Assembly (NCBI GenBank): GCA_035301485.1
Contig: DATGUF010000032.1
Span: 1-46,232 of the forward strand
Direction: 5' to 3'
Length of the DNA: 46,232 nucleotides
Source: CALEAR01 sp035301485
Lineage (GTDB): Bacteria; Pseudomonadota; Gammaproteobacteria; Pseudomonadales; Alcanivoracaceae
Position numbers and translations under genes: made by a program. Below the pieces are notes generated by a model. That model saw nothing but the letters and a program-made list of their open reading frames with translations, did no database searches and had not been told where the DNA came from. Positions 17,358-26,257 of the stretch are shown piece after piece. Position 1 is the first letter of the stretch. Each line of letters begins with the position of its first letter.

Positions 17358-18593
17358 CTAGCCTTTATACATGGGCAACCATTGGCCCAACACGAGTAAC
17401 TGCACCACTATTACCACACCTGCAAACAGCATCACGAAGTACAGCCCAACACGCCCGCCTGGCGCGCGATAGCTGTTTGCTTCCGCATAACGTTGGCGGC
17501 TAGCACGCGCCAATAAAGCGGGTATGAGCACTGCCCATACCGCAGCCATTAAGCCCACATACCCCATCACTTTCACAAAACCGGTGGGCAGCCATAAATA
17601 GGCACACCAGGGTGGCAAAAAAGTAACCGCTGCAGCTTTAAGGCGGCCCGCCATACCATGGTGAAACCCAAAGGCATCGCGCACATAATCGAACAGCCCC
17701 AAGGTAACACCTAAACAGGAGCTTACGATAGCAAAATACGCGAACGCGTGGAGCCAACGCTGCATCCCTTCTGTGCTCAAATAAGGCGCCATGGTACGCA
17801 ACAGCACCGCCACATCGCCATCCGCGGCAATAACTGGCCCAAACTCCGCGCGCGGCAAAGTGCCTTGCACCGCTACTTGCCACAATACGTACAGCACTAG
17901 GGCTAAGCCTGAACCTAGCCAAATACTGCGCGCCACAGGGCTAGCCTGCCCTTGGTAGTAATCCACCAAACCCGGCACGTTACCGTGAAAACCAAAAGAC
18001 GCTAAACACACGGGCAAGGCTAACCATAAATAGCGCCCATAAAAGGAAGCATCACTGCTATTGAGCAGCACCTCTGTTTTCACATGGGGAAACACCCCTA
18101 TCACCGCGAGAGTAAAACACACCACCATGGCGCTAATAAGCACCGTGGAAGCACGCCCCACCCAATGGATGGAGCTCACTACAAAGACGGCTAACACAAA
18201 CAAAAACAAAGTGGCCGCTAAAGGCCGTGGCACGTTTTGCTGTAGAGGTAGTTGCTGTAGCAGCTCTTGCGTGAGCCCACCGCCCACAAAAATGTAGGCA
18301 TAGGTAAGCGAGTACAGCACAAAAAACAAACTAAAAGCACACACCGCATTCCAGTGGCGCCCAAGCAATTGTTTCACCATGGTGTGAAAACTGACGCCTG
18401 CTGGAAAATGCATTCGAGCTTCAAGCAGCATTAGCCCCGACAAGCACATGCTTAGCCATACGTACAACAGCACTAGCAAGGAGCCCAGAAACCAAACCCC
18501 CGACGTGGCGGTGGGGTTGGCGAGCATACCGGCGCCTACGGCGGTGCCGGTAATAATCATGCTGCCAGTTGAAAGGGTTGAAGCAGAAGACAT
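17358..18593 (-). CDS. Aromatic amino acid permease (HAAAP family, TyrP/Mtr-like)
   Basis: 411 residues, about 11 hydrophobic spans. The first span reads TGTAVGAGMLANPTATSG, the family hallmark of hydroxy/aromatic amino acid proton symporters (TyrP, TnaB, Mtr). LASFGFHGNVPGLVDYY in the middle is also conserved. Likely imports tyrosine or tryptophan across the inner membrane; specificity cannot be read. It ends 19 bases before the PLD gene start, so the two may be cotranscribed. Confidence 0.85.
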   Translation of the reverse strand: MSSASTLSTGSMIITGTAVGAGMLANPTATSGVWFLGSLLVLLYVWLSMCLSGLMLLEARMHFPAGVSFHTMVKQLLGRHWNAVCAFSLFFVLYSLTYAYIFVGGGLTQELLQQLPLQQNVPRPLAATLFLFVLAVFVVSSIHWVGRASTVLISAMVVCFTLAVIGVFPHVKTEVLLNSSDASFYGRYLWLALPVCLASFGFHGNVPGLVDYYQGQASPVARSIWLGSGLALVLYVLWQVAVQGTLPRAEFGPVIAADGDVAVLLRTMAPYLSTEGMQRWLHAFAYFAIVSSCLGVTLGLFDYVRDAFGFHHGMAGRLKAAAVTFLPPWCAYLWLPTGFVKVMGYVGLMAAVWAVLIPALLARASRQRYAEANSYRAPGGRVGLYFVMLFAGVVIVVQLLVLGQWLPMYKG

Positions 18594-18643
18594 AGTGTTC
18601 TCACAACAAGTGGCAAGCTCAAGGCAGCCAGGTAGCAGTGCTA

Positions 18644-19993
18644 CTACACTAGTTCTTTACGCTGCCGTTTGGCTTTGAAGTCTTTCGTTTCTTTTACAAT
18701 AACACCACTAAGAGCCAGCAATGCGATTAAGTTAGGCACCGCCATTAAGCCATTAAAGGTATCTGAAGCTGTCCATACGAGCTCTAAACTCAACACCGCG
18801 CCGCTCATAACCGCTAACACATAAAGCACGCGATAATACGGCACGGCGCCATCACCAAACAAATAGGCTGCGCATTTTTCGCCATAGTAGCACCAACCTA
18901 AAATGGTGGAATATGCAAAGAAAATAATGCCGAACGTAACAATCCAGCCGCCAATACCCGGTAAGAGCAAATTAAAAGTTTGTGCGGTGAGCCCGGCGCC
19001 TGTGCCGGTGAGCGTAACACTGGTTAACTGCCCCATTACCAACACAATGCCCGTAATGCTGCACACCACTATGGTATCGAGGAAAGTGCCCGTCATAGAC
19101 ACAAGTGCTTGGCGCACGGGATGGTCTGTGCGCGCTGCGGCGGCGGCAATAGGGGCCGAGCCCAATCCAGCTTCGTTCGAAAACACGCCGCGGGCCACCC
19201 CATAACGAATCACCGTGCCTAGGGCACCTCCAGCGGCAGCCTGCCCTGTAAACGCATCCGTAAAAATCAGCGTTAAGGCTTGCATCAATAACCCTAGGTT
19301 CAGCAGGATAATCACAAGGCCACCCAGCACATAAAACACCGCCATCACTGGCACGATAATCGATGCCACACGAGCGATACTCTTGATACCGCCTAAAATA
19401 ACGAGCCCAGTAAATAAGGTGAGCGCCAGCCCTGTTTTCCATCCTTCCACGTTAAAACTAGTGCGCATGGCATCGGCTACGGAGTTTGATTGCACCGAAC
19501 TGCCAATACCAAAAGAGGCTAATACGGCAAAGGCTGCAAACGCCAACGCCAGCCACTTTTGCCGCATGCCGCGTTCAATGTAATACATGGGCCCACCCGA
19601 CATTTGCCCACGGCTGTCTTTAACGCGGTATTTCACCGCTAGCACCGCTTCGCCATATTTTGTCGCCATGCCAAAAATAGCGGTCAGCCACATCCAAAAA
19701 ACAGCGCCTGGGCCACCTAGCACGACGGCTGTGGCCACGCCCGCAATGTTACCCGTGCCAATCGTGGCAGATAAGGCTGTCATAAGGGCGGCAAAGTGAG
19801 AAATATCTCCATCTTCATGGGGGCCTGTTTTGTGCACCATGAAAGATTGTTTTAAGGCATAGGGCAGCATTTTGAACTGCAAACCCACTAAACGAATGGT
19901 GAGATAAACACCCGTGCCCACTAGTAATACGAGCATGTAGGGGCCCCAAATGAGGTGCCCTAGCGTCTCAAAGAAATGGCTGATTGCTTCCAT
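18644..19993 (-). CDS. Alanine/glycine:sodium symporter (AGCS family)
   Basis: 449 residues, about 10-11 membrane spans. AGCS hallmarks: the N-terminal GPYMLVLLVGTGVYLTIR, the segment ALSATIGTGNIAGVATAV, the GGPMYYIERG loop and GVARGVFSNEAGLGSAP. Sodium-coupled uptake of alanine or glycine at the inner membrane, as in AlsT/DagA/YaaJ. Ends in a basic cytoplasmic tail. It has no obvious functional link to its neighbours; 50 bases separate it from the downstream aromatic permease. Confidence 0.92.
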   Translation of the reverse strand: MEAISHFFETLGHLIWGPYMLVLLVGTGVYLTIRLVGLQFKMLPYALKQSFMVHKTGPHEDGDISHFAALMTALSATIGTGNIAGVATAVVLGGPGAVFWMWLTAIFGMATKYGEAVLAVKYRVKDSRGQMSGGPMYYIERGMRQKWLALAFAAFAVLASFGIGSSVQSNSVADAMRTSFNVEGWKTGLALTLFTGLVILGGIKSIARVASIIVPVMAVFYVLGGLVIILLNLGLLMQALTLIFTDAFTGQAAAGGALGTVIRYGVARGVFSNEAGLGSAPIAAAAARTDHPVRQALVSMTGTFLDTIVVCSITGIVLVMGQLTSVTLTGTGAGLTAQTFNLLLPGIGGWIVTFGIIFFAYSTILGWCYYGEKCAAYLFGDGAVPYYRVLYVLAVMSGAVLSLELVWTASDTFNGLMAVPNLIALLALSGVIVKETKDFKAKRQRKELV

Positions 19994-20086
19994 GGTGGCG
20001 CTATCCTTATAGCTGCTTGCACATTGTTGGCGAAAAACGATTGATCAAATTAACACAAGCGTTTTAAGCGGTACAGGCAACATAAA

Positions 20087-20122
20087 AAAACCCCGAAAGG
20101 CATGGTTGCTTTTCGGGGTTTT
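20087..20122 (-). terminator. Rho-independent terminator of the quinone oxidoreductase gene
   Basis: A long stem AAAACCCCGAAAGGCA / TGCTTTTCGGGGTTTT (one G-U pair) with a 4-base loop. It is followed on the minus strand by a T-run, about 34 bases past the stop of the oxidoreductase. Confidence 0.88.
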
Positions 20123-20155
20123 AACGGTGTTCTTCACACCCACTCATTATGTGCC

Positions 20156-21136
20156 TTAGGCTCGTACATCTACTACTAATTTACCCACCGCTTTACGGTC
20201 ATTAAGGATATGTAGCGCCTGCGTGGCTTCATTTAAGGGGAACACTTGCGACACCAAAGGATTTATTTTTCCTTCTTCGTGCCAAGCAAACAATTGGGTG
20301 AAGTTTTTCACGTTCTCTTGCACTTCACGCTGAGCAAAAGCGCCCCAAAAAACACCCACTAAAGACGCACCCTTTAGTAATGGTAAGTTTGCAGGCAGCG
20401 AAGGAATAGTGCCACTGGCAAAGCCAATCACTAACATCCGTCCGTTCCACGCTAAAGAACGAAAAGCAGGCTCAAAGAGGTCTCCACCCACAGGGTCGTA
20501 AATAACATCCACCCCTTTCTTGCCAACAATTTCTTCCAAACGACCGCGTAGATCTTCTGTACTGTAGTTAATTAATTCATCAGCGCCAGCGTCTTTTGCC
20601 ACCTGTAGCTTTTCATCTGTACTCGCTGCTGCAATAACACGCGCACCTAGTGCCTTGCCAATTTCTACAGCGGCCAGGCCCACACCACCTGAAGCGCCTA
20701 GCACCAACAAACTTTCACCTGCTTGCAGCTGCCCGCGTTGCACTAACGCATGCATGGAGGTGCCATAAGTCATACTGAAAGCGGCGCCAATATTAAAATC
20801 CATGCTTGGTGGCATGGGTAATACTTTCGTAGCATCCACGGCCACTTGCTCTGCAAAGCTACCCCAACCAGTGAGTGCAATCACGCGATCACCCACAGAG
20901 AGGTGCTTAACTTCCTCGCCCACTGCTGCCACCACGCCGGCGGCTTCGCCACCTGGCGAGAAAGGAAACGGCGGTTTAATTTGGTATTTACCTTGAATAA
21001 TCAGCGTATCGGGAAAGTTTACCCCTGCAGCGTGAACATCTAGTAACACTTGATGGGGCTCGATGTTTGGCGCAGCGACTTCTTTGACAGTTAAAGAATC
21101 GATGGGGCCGAAAGATTCACATAACAAAGCTTTCAT
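20156..21136 (-). CDS. NADPH:quinone oxidoreductase (zinc-free MDR family)
   Basis: 326 residues, typical of QOR-type medium-chain reductases. GroES-like domain (about 1-125) followed by a Rossmann domain with the NADPH turn GASGGVGLAAVEIGKALG near 145-165. Zinc-ligand cysteines of alcohol dehydrogenases are absent. Features such as GVNFPDTLIIQGKYQ and FSPGGEAAG match bacterial quinone oxidoreductase 2-like members next to beta-oxidation genes. Physiological substrate could be a quinone or an enoyl/acryloyl intermediate. A CATACTA-N4-GTATGT palindrome lies about 50-67 bases upstream of its start; the same element occurs upstream of the acyl-CoA ligase gene, suggesting a shared regulator. Confidence 0.85.
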   Translation of the reverse strand: MKALLCESFGPIDSLTVKEVAAPNIEPHQVLLDVHAAGVNFPDTLIIQGKYQIKPPFPFSPGGEAAGVVAAVGEEVKHLSVGDRVIALTGWGSFAEQVAVDATKVLPMPPSMDFNIGAAFSMTYGTSMHALVQRGQLQAGESLLVLGASGGVGLAAVEIGKALGARVIAAASTDEKLQVAKDAGADELINYSTEDLRGRLEEIVGKKGVDVIYDPVGGDLFEPAFRSLAWNGRMLVIGFASGTIPSLPANLPLLKGASLVGVFWGAFAQREVQENVKNFTQLFAWHEEGKINPLVSQVFPLNEATQALHILNDRKAVGKLVVDVRA

Positions 21137-21186
21137 TTATTTTCCTATTCTTCTTTTAATGGATTTTTTATTAAATAGCAGACCTT

Positions 21187-21203
21187 CATACTAGACGGTA
21201 TGT
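21187..21203. promoter_or_regulatory. CATACTA-N4-GTATGT palindrome, copy 1
   Basis: Core CATAC-N6-GTATG inverted repeat, 51 bases before the quinone oxidoreductase start. It is identical at 14 of 17 positions to the element at 39891-39907. Size and symmetry suit a TetR- or MarR-type dimer. Confidence 0.55.
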
Positions 21204-21265
21204 TGGTTTATTCAACTACTTTTTGGCACTCACTGCATTGTTTTGCACAGTGAGTGCCACTGCTT

Positions 21266-22477
21266 TTAAGCTTCTGTGTTGCGCTCTACTACCAAGGCAA
21301 TGCCTTGCCCCAAACCAATACACAAACTAACCAACGCGTAGCGGCCATTTATGCGTTCTAATTGGCGAATAGCAGTTAGCACTAAACGGATACCTGACGC
21401 ACCAAGGGGATGCCCCACTGCAATAGCTCCACCATTGGGGTTAAGGCGCTCATCTGTTGCTTCTATACCTAGTTGCGTGGTGCAACCTAGCACTTGAGCT
21501 GCGAACGCTTCGTTTATTTCAATCACATCCATATCGGCGAGGCTTAGCCCTGCCCTTGCTAGCGCTTTTTGACAAGCAGGCACTGGTCCCAAACCCATTA
21601 GGCGCGGCTCTACCCCTGCTACTGCACCAGCTACTAATCGAGCACGAGGACGTAAACCGGCTTTTTCACCCGCTTTGCGCGAGCCAATGATCAAAGCGCC
21701 TGCACCATCATTAACCCCTGAAGAGTTACCGGCTGTAATAATGCCGTCTTGTACAATAGGACGCAGAGAAGATAATGCCTCAAAAGTGCTCCCAGCACGT
21801 GGATGCTCATCTACAGCCACTGTTTCAGTTATTTTCTTCCGGCCTTTTACTATTTCGATAGGCATAATTTCATCATCGAAAAAGCCTTCTTTACGTGCAG
21901 CTTCGTAACGTAGTTGCGATTGCAGTGCAAAAGCATCCGCCTCTTCGCGCGAAATATTTAACTCATCCGCTATGTTCTGTGCTGTCTCTGGCATGCTATC
22001 ACTGCCAAACTCTGCTTCTACTTTAGCGTTTGGGAAACGTGCGCCAATAGTACTATCGAACACAGTGAACTGACGGCCAAAGGCTTGTTCGGATTTTGCC
22101 ACCACAAACGGAGCTCGGCTCATGCTTTCCACACCAGCGGCTAACACTAACTCCGCTTCGTTTACGCTTACCATGCGCGCTGCATCTAAAGTTGCCGCCA
22201 ATCCGCTACCGCATAATCGGTTAACAGTAATGCCTGCAACGGAAGTGGGTAAACCAGCCATCAAACCAGCATGACGAGCAACGTTACGCGCATCTTCCCC
22301 TGCCTGGTTAGTATTACCCGCCACAACGTCCTCGTACCCATCAAGAGCAAAAGGATTTCTTGCAACTAATGTGCGCAACACCTCCGCGAGCATGTCATCA
22401 GGCCGCAGCGTTGCTAAAGCACCGGCATGGCGCCCAAAAGGCGTGCGTACACCATCATAAAACCAAGCGTCTAACAT
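21266..22477 (-). CDS. Acetyl-CoA acyltransferase (thiolase, 3-oxoadipyl-CoA-thiolase-like)
   Basis: 403 residues, standard thiolase length. Catalytic residues are all present: nucleophile Cys89 in NRLCGSGL, His356 in GHPLGASG and Cys386 in CIGLGQG, with the conserved NEAFAAQ. The N-terminus DGVRTPFGRHAGALA and RPDDML resemble PcaF/PaaJ-type 3-oxoadipyl-CoA thiolases, so a dicarboxylyl-CoA substrate is plausible but not proven. It catalyses thiolytic cleavage of a 3-oxoacyl-CoA, releasing acetyl-CoA. Divergent from the acyl-CoA dehydrogenase at 22661 and upstream of the quinone oxidoreductase on the same strand (130-base gap). Confidence 0.9.
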   Translation of the reverse strand: MLDAWFYDGVRTPFGRHAGALATLRPDDMLAEVLRTLVARNPFALDGYEDVVAGNTNQAGEDARNVARHAGLMAGLPTSVAGITVNRLCGSGLAATLDAARMVSVNEAELVLAAGVESMSRAPFVVAKSEQAFGRQFTVFDSTIGARFPNAKVEAEFGSDSMPETAQNIADELNISREEADAFALQSQLRYEAARKEGFFDDEIMPIEIVKGRKKITETVAVDEHPRAGSTFEALSSLRPIVQDGIITAGNSSGVNDGAGALIIGSRKAGEKAGLRPRARLVAGAVAGVEPRLMGLGPVPACQKALARAGLSLADMDVIEINEAFAAQVLGCTTQLGIEATDERLNPNGGAIAVGHPLGASGIRLVLTAIRQLERINGRYALVSLCIGLGQGIALVVERNTEA

Positions 22478-22555
22478 AAGACCTCCACCATTGTTATTCT
22501 TTAGATGTTTTGAGCGTCTTTATCGACTCACTCAAAACTGTCCGCACAGCGAAAC

Positions 22556-22577
22556 ATCGTTTTGAAAACTTGACGAT
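22556..22577. promoter_or_regulatory. Inverted repeat in the thiolase/acyl-CoA dehydrogenase divergent region
   Basis: ATCGT...ACGAT arms (12-base spacer) enclose GTTTTGAAAAC. It sits between two divergent catabolic genes, so it may be an operator; no regulator is encoded beside it. Low-specificity sequence. Confidence 0.25.
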
Positions 22578-22660
22578 CAGAATAGACCGTGCGAAAGTGC
22601 CTTGCAAGTTATTCACACAGACTCTTACTAGTTTTAAACAATAACAATGGAACGCTCATC

Positions 22661-23815
22661 ATGATCCGTGACCAAGAAGTTCTCAACCAACTTATTGATA
22701 CTATCAGCCGCTTTGTGCGCGAGAAACTGGTACCGCTGGAGCAGCAAGTATCTGAACAAGACAAAATCCCAGCTCACATCATTCAAGAAATGAAAGATAT
22801 GGGCTTATTTGGCCTCTCCATTCCTGAAGAGTACGGCGGCCTAGGTTTAACTATGGAAGAAGAAGTACTAGTAGCGTTTGAGCTCGGTAAAACTTCGCCC
22901 GCTTTTCGTTCTTATTTTGGCACCAACAATGGTATTGGTTCACAAGGCTTGCTCATTGATGGCACCGAAGAGCAGAAACAAAAATATATTCCTGCTTTAG
23001 CCACTGGTGAAATTATTAGCTCTTTTTGCTTAACCGAGCCCGATGTGGGTTCCGATGCAAGTAGTGTTCAAACCACCGCAGTGCGCGACGGCGACCATTA
23101 CATCCTGAATGGCACTAAGCGCTTCATCACCAATGGCCCGCACGCTAACCTCTTTACTGTTATGGCACGTACTGACGCCAACGAAAAAGGAGCTCGCGGC
23201 ATTACAGCCTTTGTTGTTGAAGGCGACCGTGAAGGTATTACTCGCGGCAAACCCGATGTAAAAATGGGACAACAAGGTGCTCACACCTGCGATATTATTT
23301 TTGATGATTGCCGCGTACCGGCCGAAAACATTATCGGTGGGAAAGAGGGCCAAGGCTTTAAAACAGCCATGAAAGTGTTAGACCGTGGCCGTTTACACAT
23401 TTCTGCAATTTGTGTAGGGGTAGCCGAACGTTTAATTGAAGATGCTCTGCAGTACGCCATGGAACGACGCCAATTTGGCAAACCCATTGTTGAACATCAG
23501 CTTATTCAAGCTATGCTAGCAGATTCACGAGCCGAAGCATTTGCTGGGCGCTCCATGGTACTTGCAGCAGCACGCACTATGGACGAAGGTAAGAAAGTAT
23601 CCTTAGATGCCGCTAGCAGCAAACTATTCTGCTCCGAAATGGTGGGCCGTGTGGCAGATCGCGCTGTTCAAATCCATGGTGGCTCTGGCTATATTTCAGA
23701 GTATGCCGTAGAAAGACTCTATCGTGATGTACGCTTATTCCGTATTTACGAAGGCACCACTCAAATACAGCAAATTGTTATTGCTAGAAACATGGTGCAA
23801 GAAGCTGGGCATTAA
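22661..23815 (+). CDS. Acyl-CoA dehydrogenase (single-subunit, catalytic Glu present)
   Basis: 384 residues from the ATG at 22661, which matches the family start (MIRDQEVLNQLIDTI). The ATG at 22589 would add an unconserved 24-residue lead. Three ACAD domains are visible: N-terminal helical (about 1-120), beta (SSFCLTEPDVGSDASS, about 125-230), and C-terminal helical with the FAD motif RRQFGKPI and QIHGGSGY. The catalytic base Glu364 is in the usual YEGTTQIQ position, as in short/medium-chain dehydrogenases. It introduces the 2,3-double bond into an acyl-CoA and passes electrons to ETF. It is followed 5 bases later by a transporter gene, likely one operon. Confidence 0.92.
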   Translation: MIRDQEVLNQLIDTISRFVREKLVPLEQQVSEQDKIPAHIIQEMKDMGLFGLSIPEEYGGLGLTMEEEVLVAFELGKTSPAFRSYFGTNNGIGSQGLLIDGTEEQKQKYIPALATGEIISSFCLTEPDVGSDASSVQTTAVRDGDHYILNGTKRFITNGPHANLFTVMARTDANEKGARGITAFVVEGDREGITRGKPDVKMGQQGAHTCDIIFDDCRVPAENIIGGKEGQGFKTAMKVLDRGRLHISAICVGVAERLIEDALQYAMERRQFGKPIVEHQLIQAMLADSRAEAFAGRSMVLAAARTMDEGKKVSLDAASSKLFCSEMVGRVADRAVQIHGGSGYISEYAVERLYRDVRLFRIYEGTTQIQQIVIARNMVQEAGH

Positions 23816-23820
23816 TTGTT

Positions 23821-25230
23821 TTGAAATTTCTTCAACGTAGCCTTGATCTCGCGCTCCCCACCTGCATGGTGGGGACGCTACTCTTCGTCATCTATGGGCT
23901 CGATGCGGGGCTATGGATAGCAAGGCCTGCCATTGCAATTTATCTTGCTCAACACTGGCCATCGTTACCTCTCATGGGGCGCGGGCTGCTAGGGCTCACT
24001 ATTGCCACTGCATTAGGTTTACTCACTTTTCACCCAGATCCCTTACCTATTCTTTTAGCAGGCTGGGATAGCTTAAGTTTTTTTGCCACTTTCATTACTT
24101 CTTTAGGATTATTACGGGTGGCCGCGAGCAGTTCATCACTGGTGCGCTCAGCTGGAAAAACTTTAGTCAAACAAAAACCAAGTTCTCGTTACCCCACCCT
24201 CTCTTTAGGTACCGCCTTATTTGGCATGATTATTAATGTTGGTGTGCTCAGTTTATTTACCACTATGGTAGTGCGCAGCAACACATTACAAGCTGCTAAT
24301 GGCAGCGTTGAAATTCAAGATGCAAGAGAAAGGCGCATGGCACTCGCCATTTTACGAGGTTTTGCACTGGCCCCTATTATTTCACCACTAAGCGTTACCA
24401 TTGCCGTAATACTCTCGGCATTGCCACAACTTACTTGGACAAGCATGTTGCCAGTTACCTTGCCTATGGCTGCATTCTTCTTTTTACTTGGGTGGTGGTT
24501 GGACTGGTGGCAACGTCCTAAGCATCTAGCCAGCCAACTAGCGCCGCAAAAGAAGGCGCCACCGCTTACCCCTCTCTATCGCTTCACTGGTTTAGCCGCT
24601 TTGATCACCTTATCAGTTTTTGTGGTAGCGCTCGTATTACAAGTGCCTTTACCCGTCGCCGTATTAGTGGCATGCCCCTTATGTGCTTTTCTCTGGCTAG
24701 CTGTACAGCGCCGACGCTTAGGTGGTGGCTTAGGCTTACAACGCGCAGGCAGCCATGTGGCGCGTAATACCTACCACATTTTTGCCAGCTCCCGTAATGA
24801 AGTTGCTCTACTAGGCGCATCCGCGGCGTTAGGAACGTTACTTACCCCACTCATTAATCAAGAGGCACTGGCACTACTATTACAACAATGGGGCTTGCAG
24901 GGCGTCACCTTTGCTTTAGCTGCAATGCTAGCGGTGGTAGTTGTGGCGCAAATCGGTATCAACCCTATTGTTTCAGCCACTTTAGTTGCTTCACTGTTTC
25001 CAGACACATCTCTTATTCAGCTAGAGCCTGCGGTTCTAGCTGTCGCTTTAATGTGTGCTTGGTCGTTATCTATGATTTCATCGCCCTTCACGGCATCGCT
25101 GAATTTGGTGAGTGAGCAAATCCACCGCTCTAGCTATGAGGTAGGTTGGCGTTGGAACGCTTCTTTTCTCTTCTTGTTATTACCCATTATTGCATTATGG
25201 CTGCACGCTGCTCAGTACTTCCTCAGCTAG
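23821..25230 (+). CDS. Polytopic membrane protein, putative organic-ion transporter
   Basis: 469 residues starting at a TTG (23821), 5 bases after the acyl-CoA dehydrogenase stop. No good ribosome binding site is visible, so the start is uncertain and coupling to the upstream gene is possible. About 11-12 hydrophobic segments. The two halves look related: ALAPIISPLSVTIAV near residue 185 and LSMISSPFTASLNLV near 425 occupy equivalent positions, and each is preceded by a small-residue-rich span. That pattern recalls ion-transporter superfamily permeases (inverted repeats with S/N-P hairpins), but I cannot name a family. Position suggests uptake of the acid that the dehydrogenase acts on, or of a related one. 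Confidence 0.7.
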   Translation: MKFLQRSLDLALPTCMVGTLLFVIYGLDAGLWIARPAIAIYLAQHWPSLPLMGRGLLGLTIATALGLLTFHPDPLPILLAGWDSLSFFATFITSLGLLRVAASSSSLVRSAGKTLVKQKPSSRYPTLSLGTALFGMIINVGVLSLFTTMVVRSNTLQAANGSVEIQDARERRMALAILRGFALAPIISPLSVTIAVILSALPQLTWTSMLPVTLPMAAFFFLLGWWLDWWQRPKHLASQLAPQKKAPPLTPLYRFTGLAALITLSVFVVALVLQVPLPVAVLVACPLCAFLWLAVQRRRLGGGLGLQRAGSHVARNTYHIFASSRNEVALLGASAALGTLLTPLINQEALALLLQQWGLQGVTFALAAMLAVVVVAQIGINPIVSATLVASLFPDTSLIQLEPAVLAVALMCAWSLSMISSPFTASLNLVSEQIHRSSYEVGWRWNASFLFLLLPIIALWLHAAQYFLS

Positions 25231-25231
25231 G

Positions 25232-26257
25232 CTAAGACGCCACAAATCGCCAAGTTTCATTGTGCTGTATGCACTGTACACCCTCTGAGCACCACAAGTT
25301 GTTAAGATGAGCAATGCTTTCACCCATGGCAAACATCATCTGATGATCATCAAGTTCGCGTTTAAACAACACTGGCAAAGCATCGTAAGCGGTTAAGCCT
25401 TGCCCTGTGCAAGCTTGCTGTAAGAGATCTAATTGCTCTACATGGTGGTCTATTAGGTTCTGCAAACGCCCTTGCACCCCATAAAACGGTAATCCATGGG
25501 AAGGTAGCACTAATGTTTCTGGCGGTAGAAACCCCTGCAGGTGCGATAAAGATTGAACGAACTCAGTAACGGGATCTGCATGGGGATCGGTAAAACGAAC
25601 CATTAAATTACTGGAAATGGTTGGCAGTACTTGATCGCCACTGATAAATAGCTGCTGCGCTGCATTATATAAACACACGTGTTCAGGAGCATGGCCTCGG
25701 CCTATTACCACCTGCCAACTACCGCTGTCCGTCAAGATTTCATCACCTTCAGCAAGCCACTGGGTTACATCGGGCACTCGTTCCATCGATTTGCGATAGG
25801 TATTGCCGCGCCCCGTTAAGGCTTGCACTCTAGGCTGAGGTAGCCCATGGGCCTGTAAAAAACTACCATTGTGCTCTAGCAAATCCGCTGCAGAAACAGA
25901 GTGCACCTGATTTGCCATCTGCCATTCACCGCGGCTCATTAAAACAGGGGCTTGCCAATACTGACTAATCCAATGGCACAAACCCAAGTGATCTGGGTGA
26001 TAGTGAGTAACTAGCACACCCTTAATCGGCTTGCCATCTAGCTCAGATGCCCACAGTTGCTCCCAAATAGCACGGCTTGTTTTAGTGTCAAAGCCTGTAT
26101 CTACTAAAAGCCAACCATCTCCATCTTCTAACAACCATAAATTTATATGGTCTAAAGCAAAGGGAAGTGGCATACGCAGCCAATATACACCAGGAGCCAC
26201 TGCAAATTTTTTTCCCACCGCTGGCAAGGTGGTGTAAGGATACTCTAACTGAACCAT
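25232..26257 (-). CDS. Metallo-beta-lactamase-fold hydrolase
   Basis: 341 residues. The binuclear metal motif THYHPDHLGL (His85, His87, Asp89, His90) is followed by a later GRGHAPEHVCLY (third-block His), FISGDQVLP (bridging Asp) and LPSHGLPFY (final His), the complete glyoxalase II-like ligand set. The C-terminal helical part (about 260-341) resembles the extra domain found in LACTB2/thioesterase-type members. Likely a cytoplasmic thioester or ester hydrolase, possibly an acyl-CoA hydrolase. Its ATG overlaps the stop of the MFS gene by one base (TAATG), so the two are translationally coupled. Only one base separates its stop from that of the convergent transporter gene. Confidence 0.85.
   Translation of the reverse strand: MVQLEYPYTTLPAVGKKFAVAPGVYWLRMPLPFALDHINLWLLEDGDGWLLVDTGFDTKTSRAIWEQLWASELDGKPIKGVLVTHYHPDHLGLCHWISQYWQAPVLMSRGEWQMANQVHSVSAADLLEHNGSFLQAHGLPQPRVQALTGRGNTYRKSMERVPDVTQWLAEGDEILTDSGSWQVVIGRGHAPEHVCLYNAAQQLFISGDQVLPTISSNLMVRFTDPHADPVTEFVQSLSHLQGFLPPETLVLPSHGLPFYGVQGRLQNLIDHHVEQLDLLQQACTGQGLTAYDALPVLFKRELDDHQMMFAMGESIAHLNNLWCSEGVQCIQHNETWRFVAS

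Noticed and set aside
18972..19442. 156-codon minus-strand frame inside the alanine:Na+ symporter
   Set aside because: Alternative frame of a strongly conserved AGCS gene; composition (Arg/Cys/Tyr/His-rich) is that of a shadow frame and there is no ribosome site.
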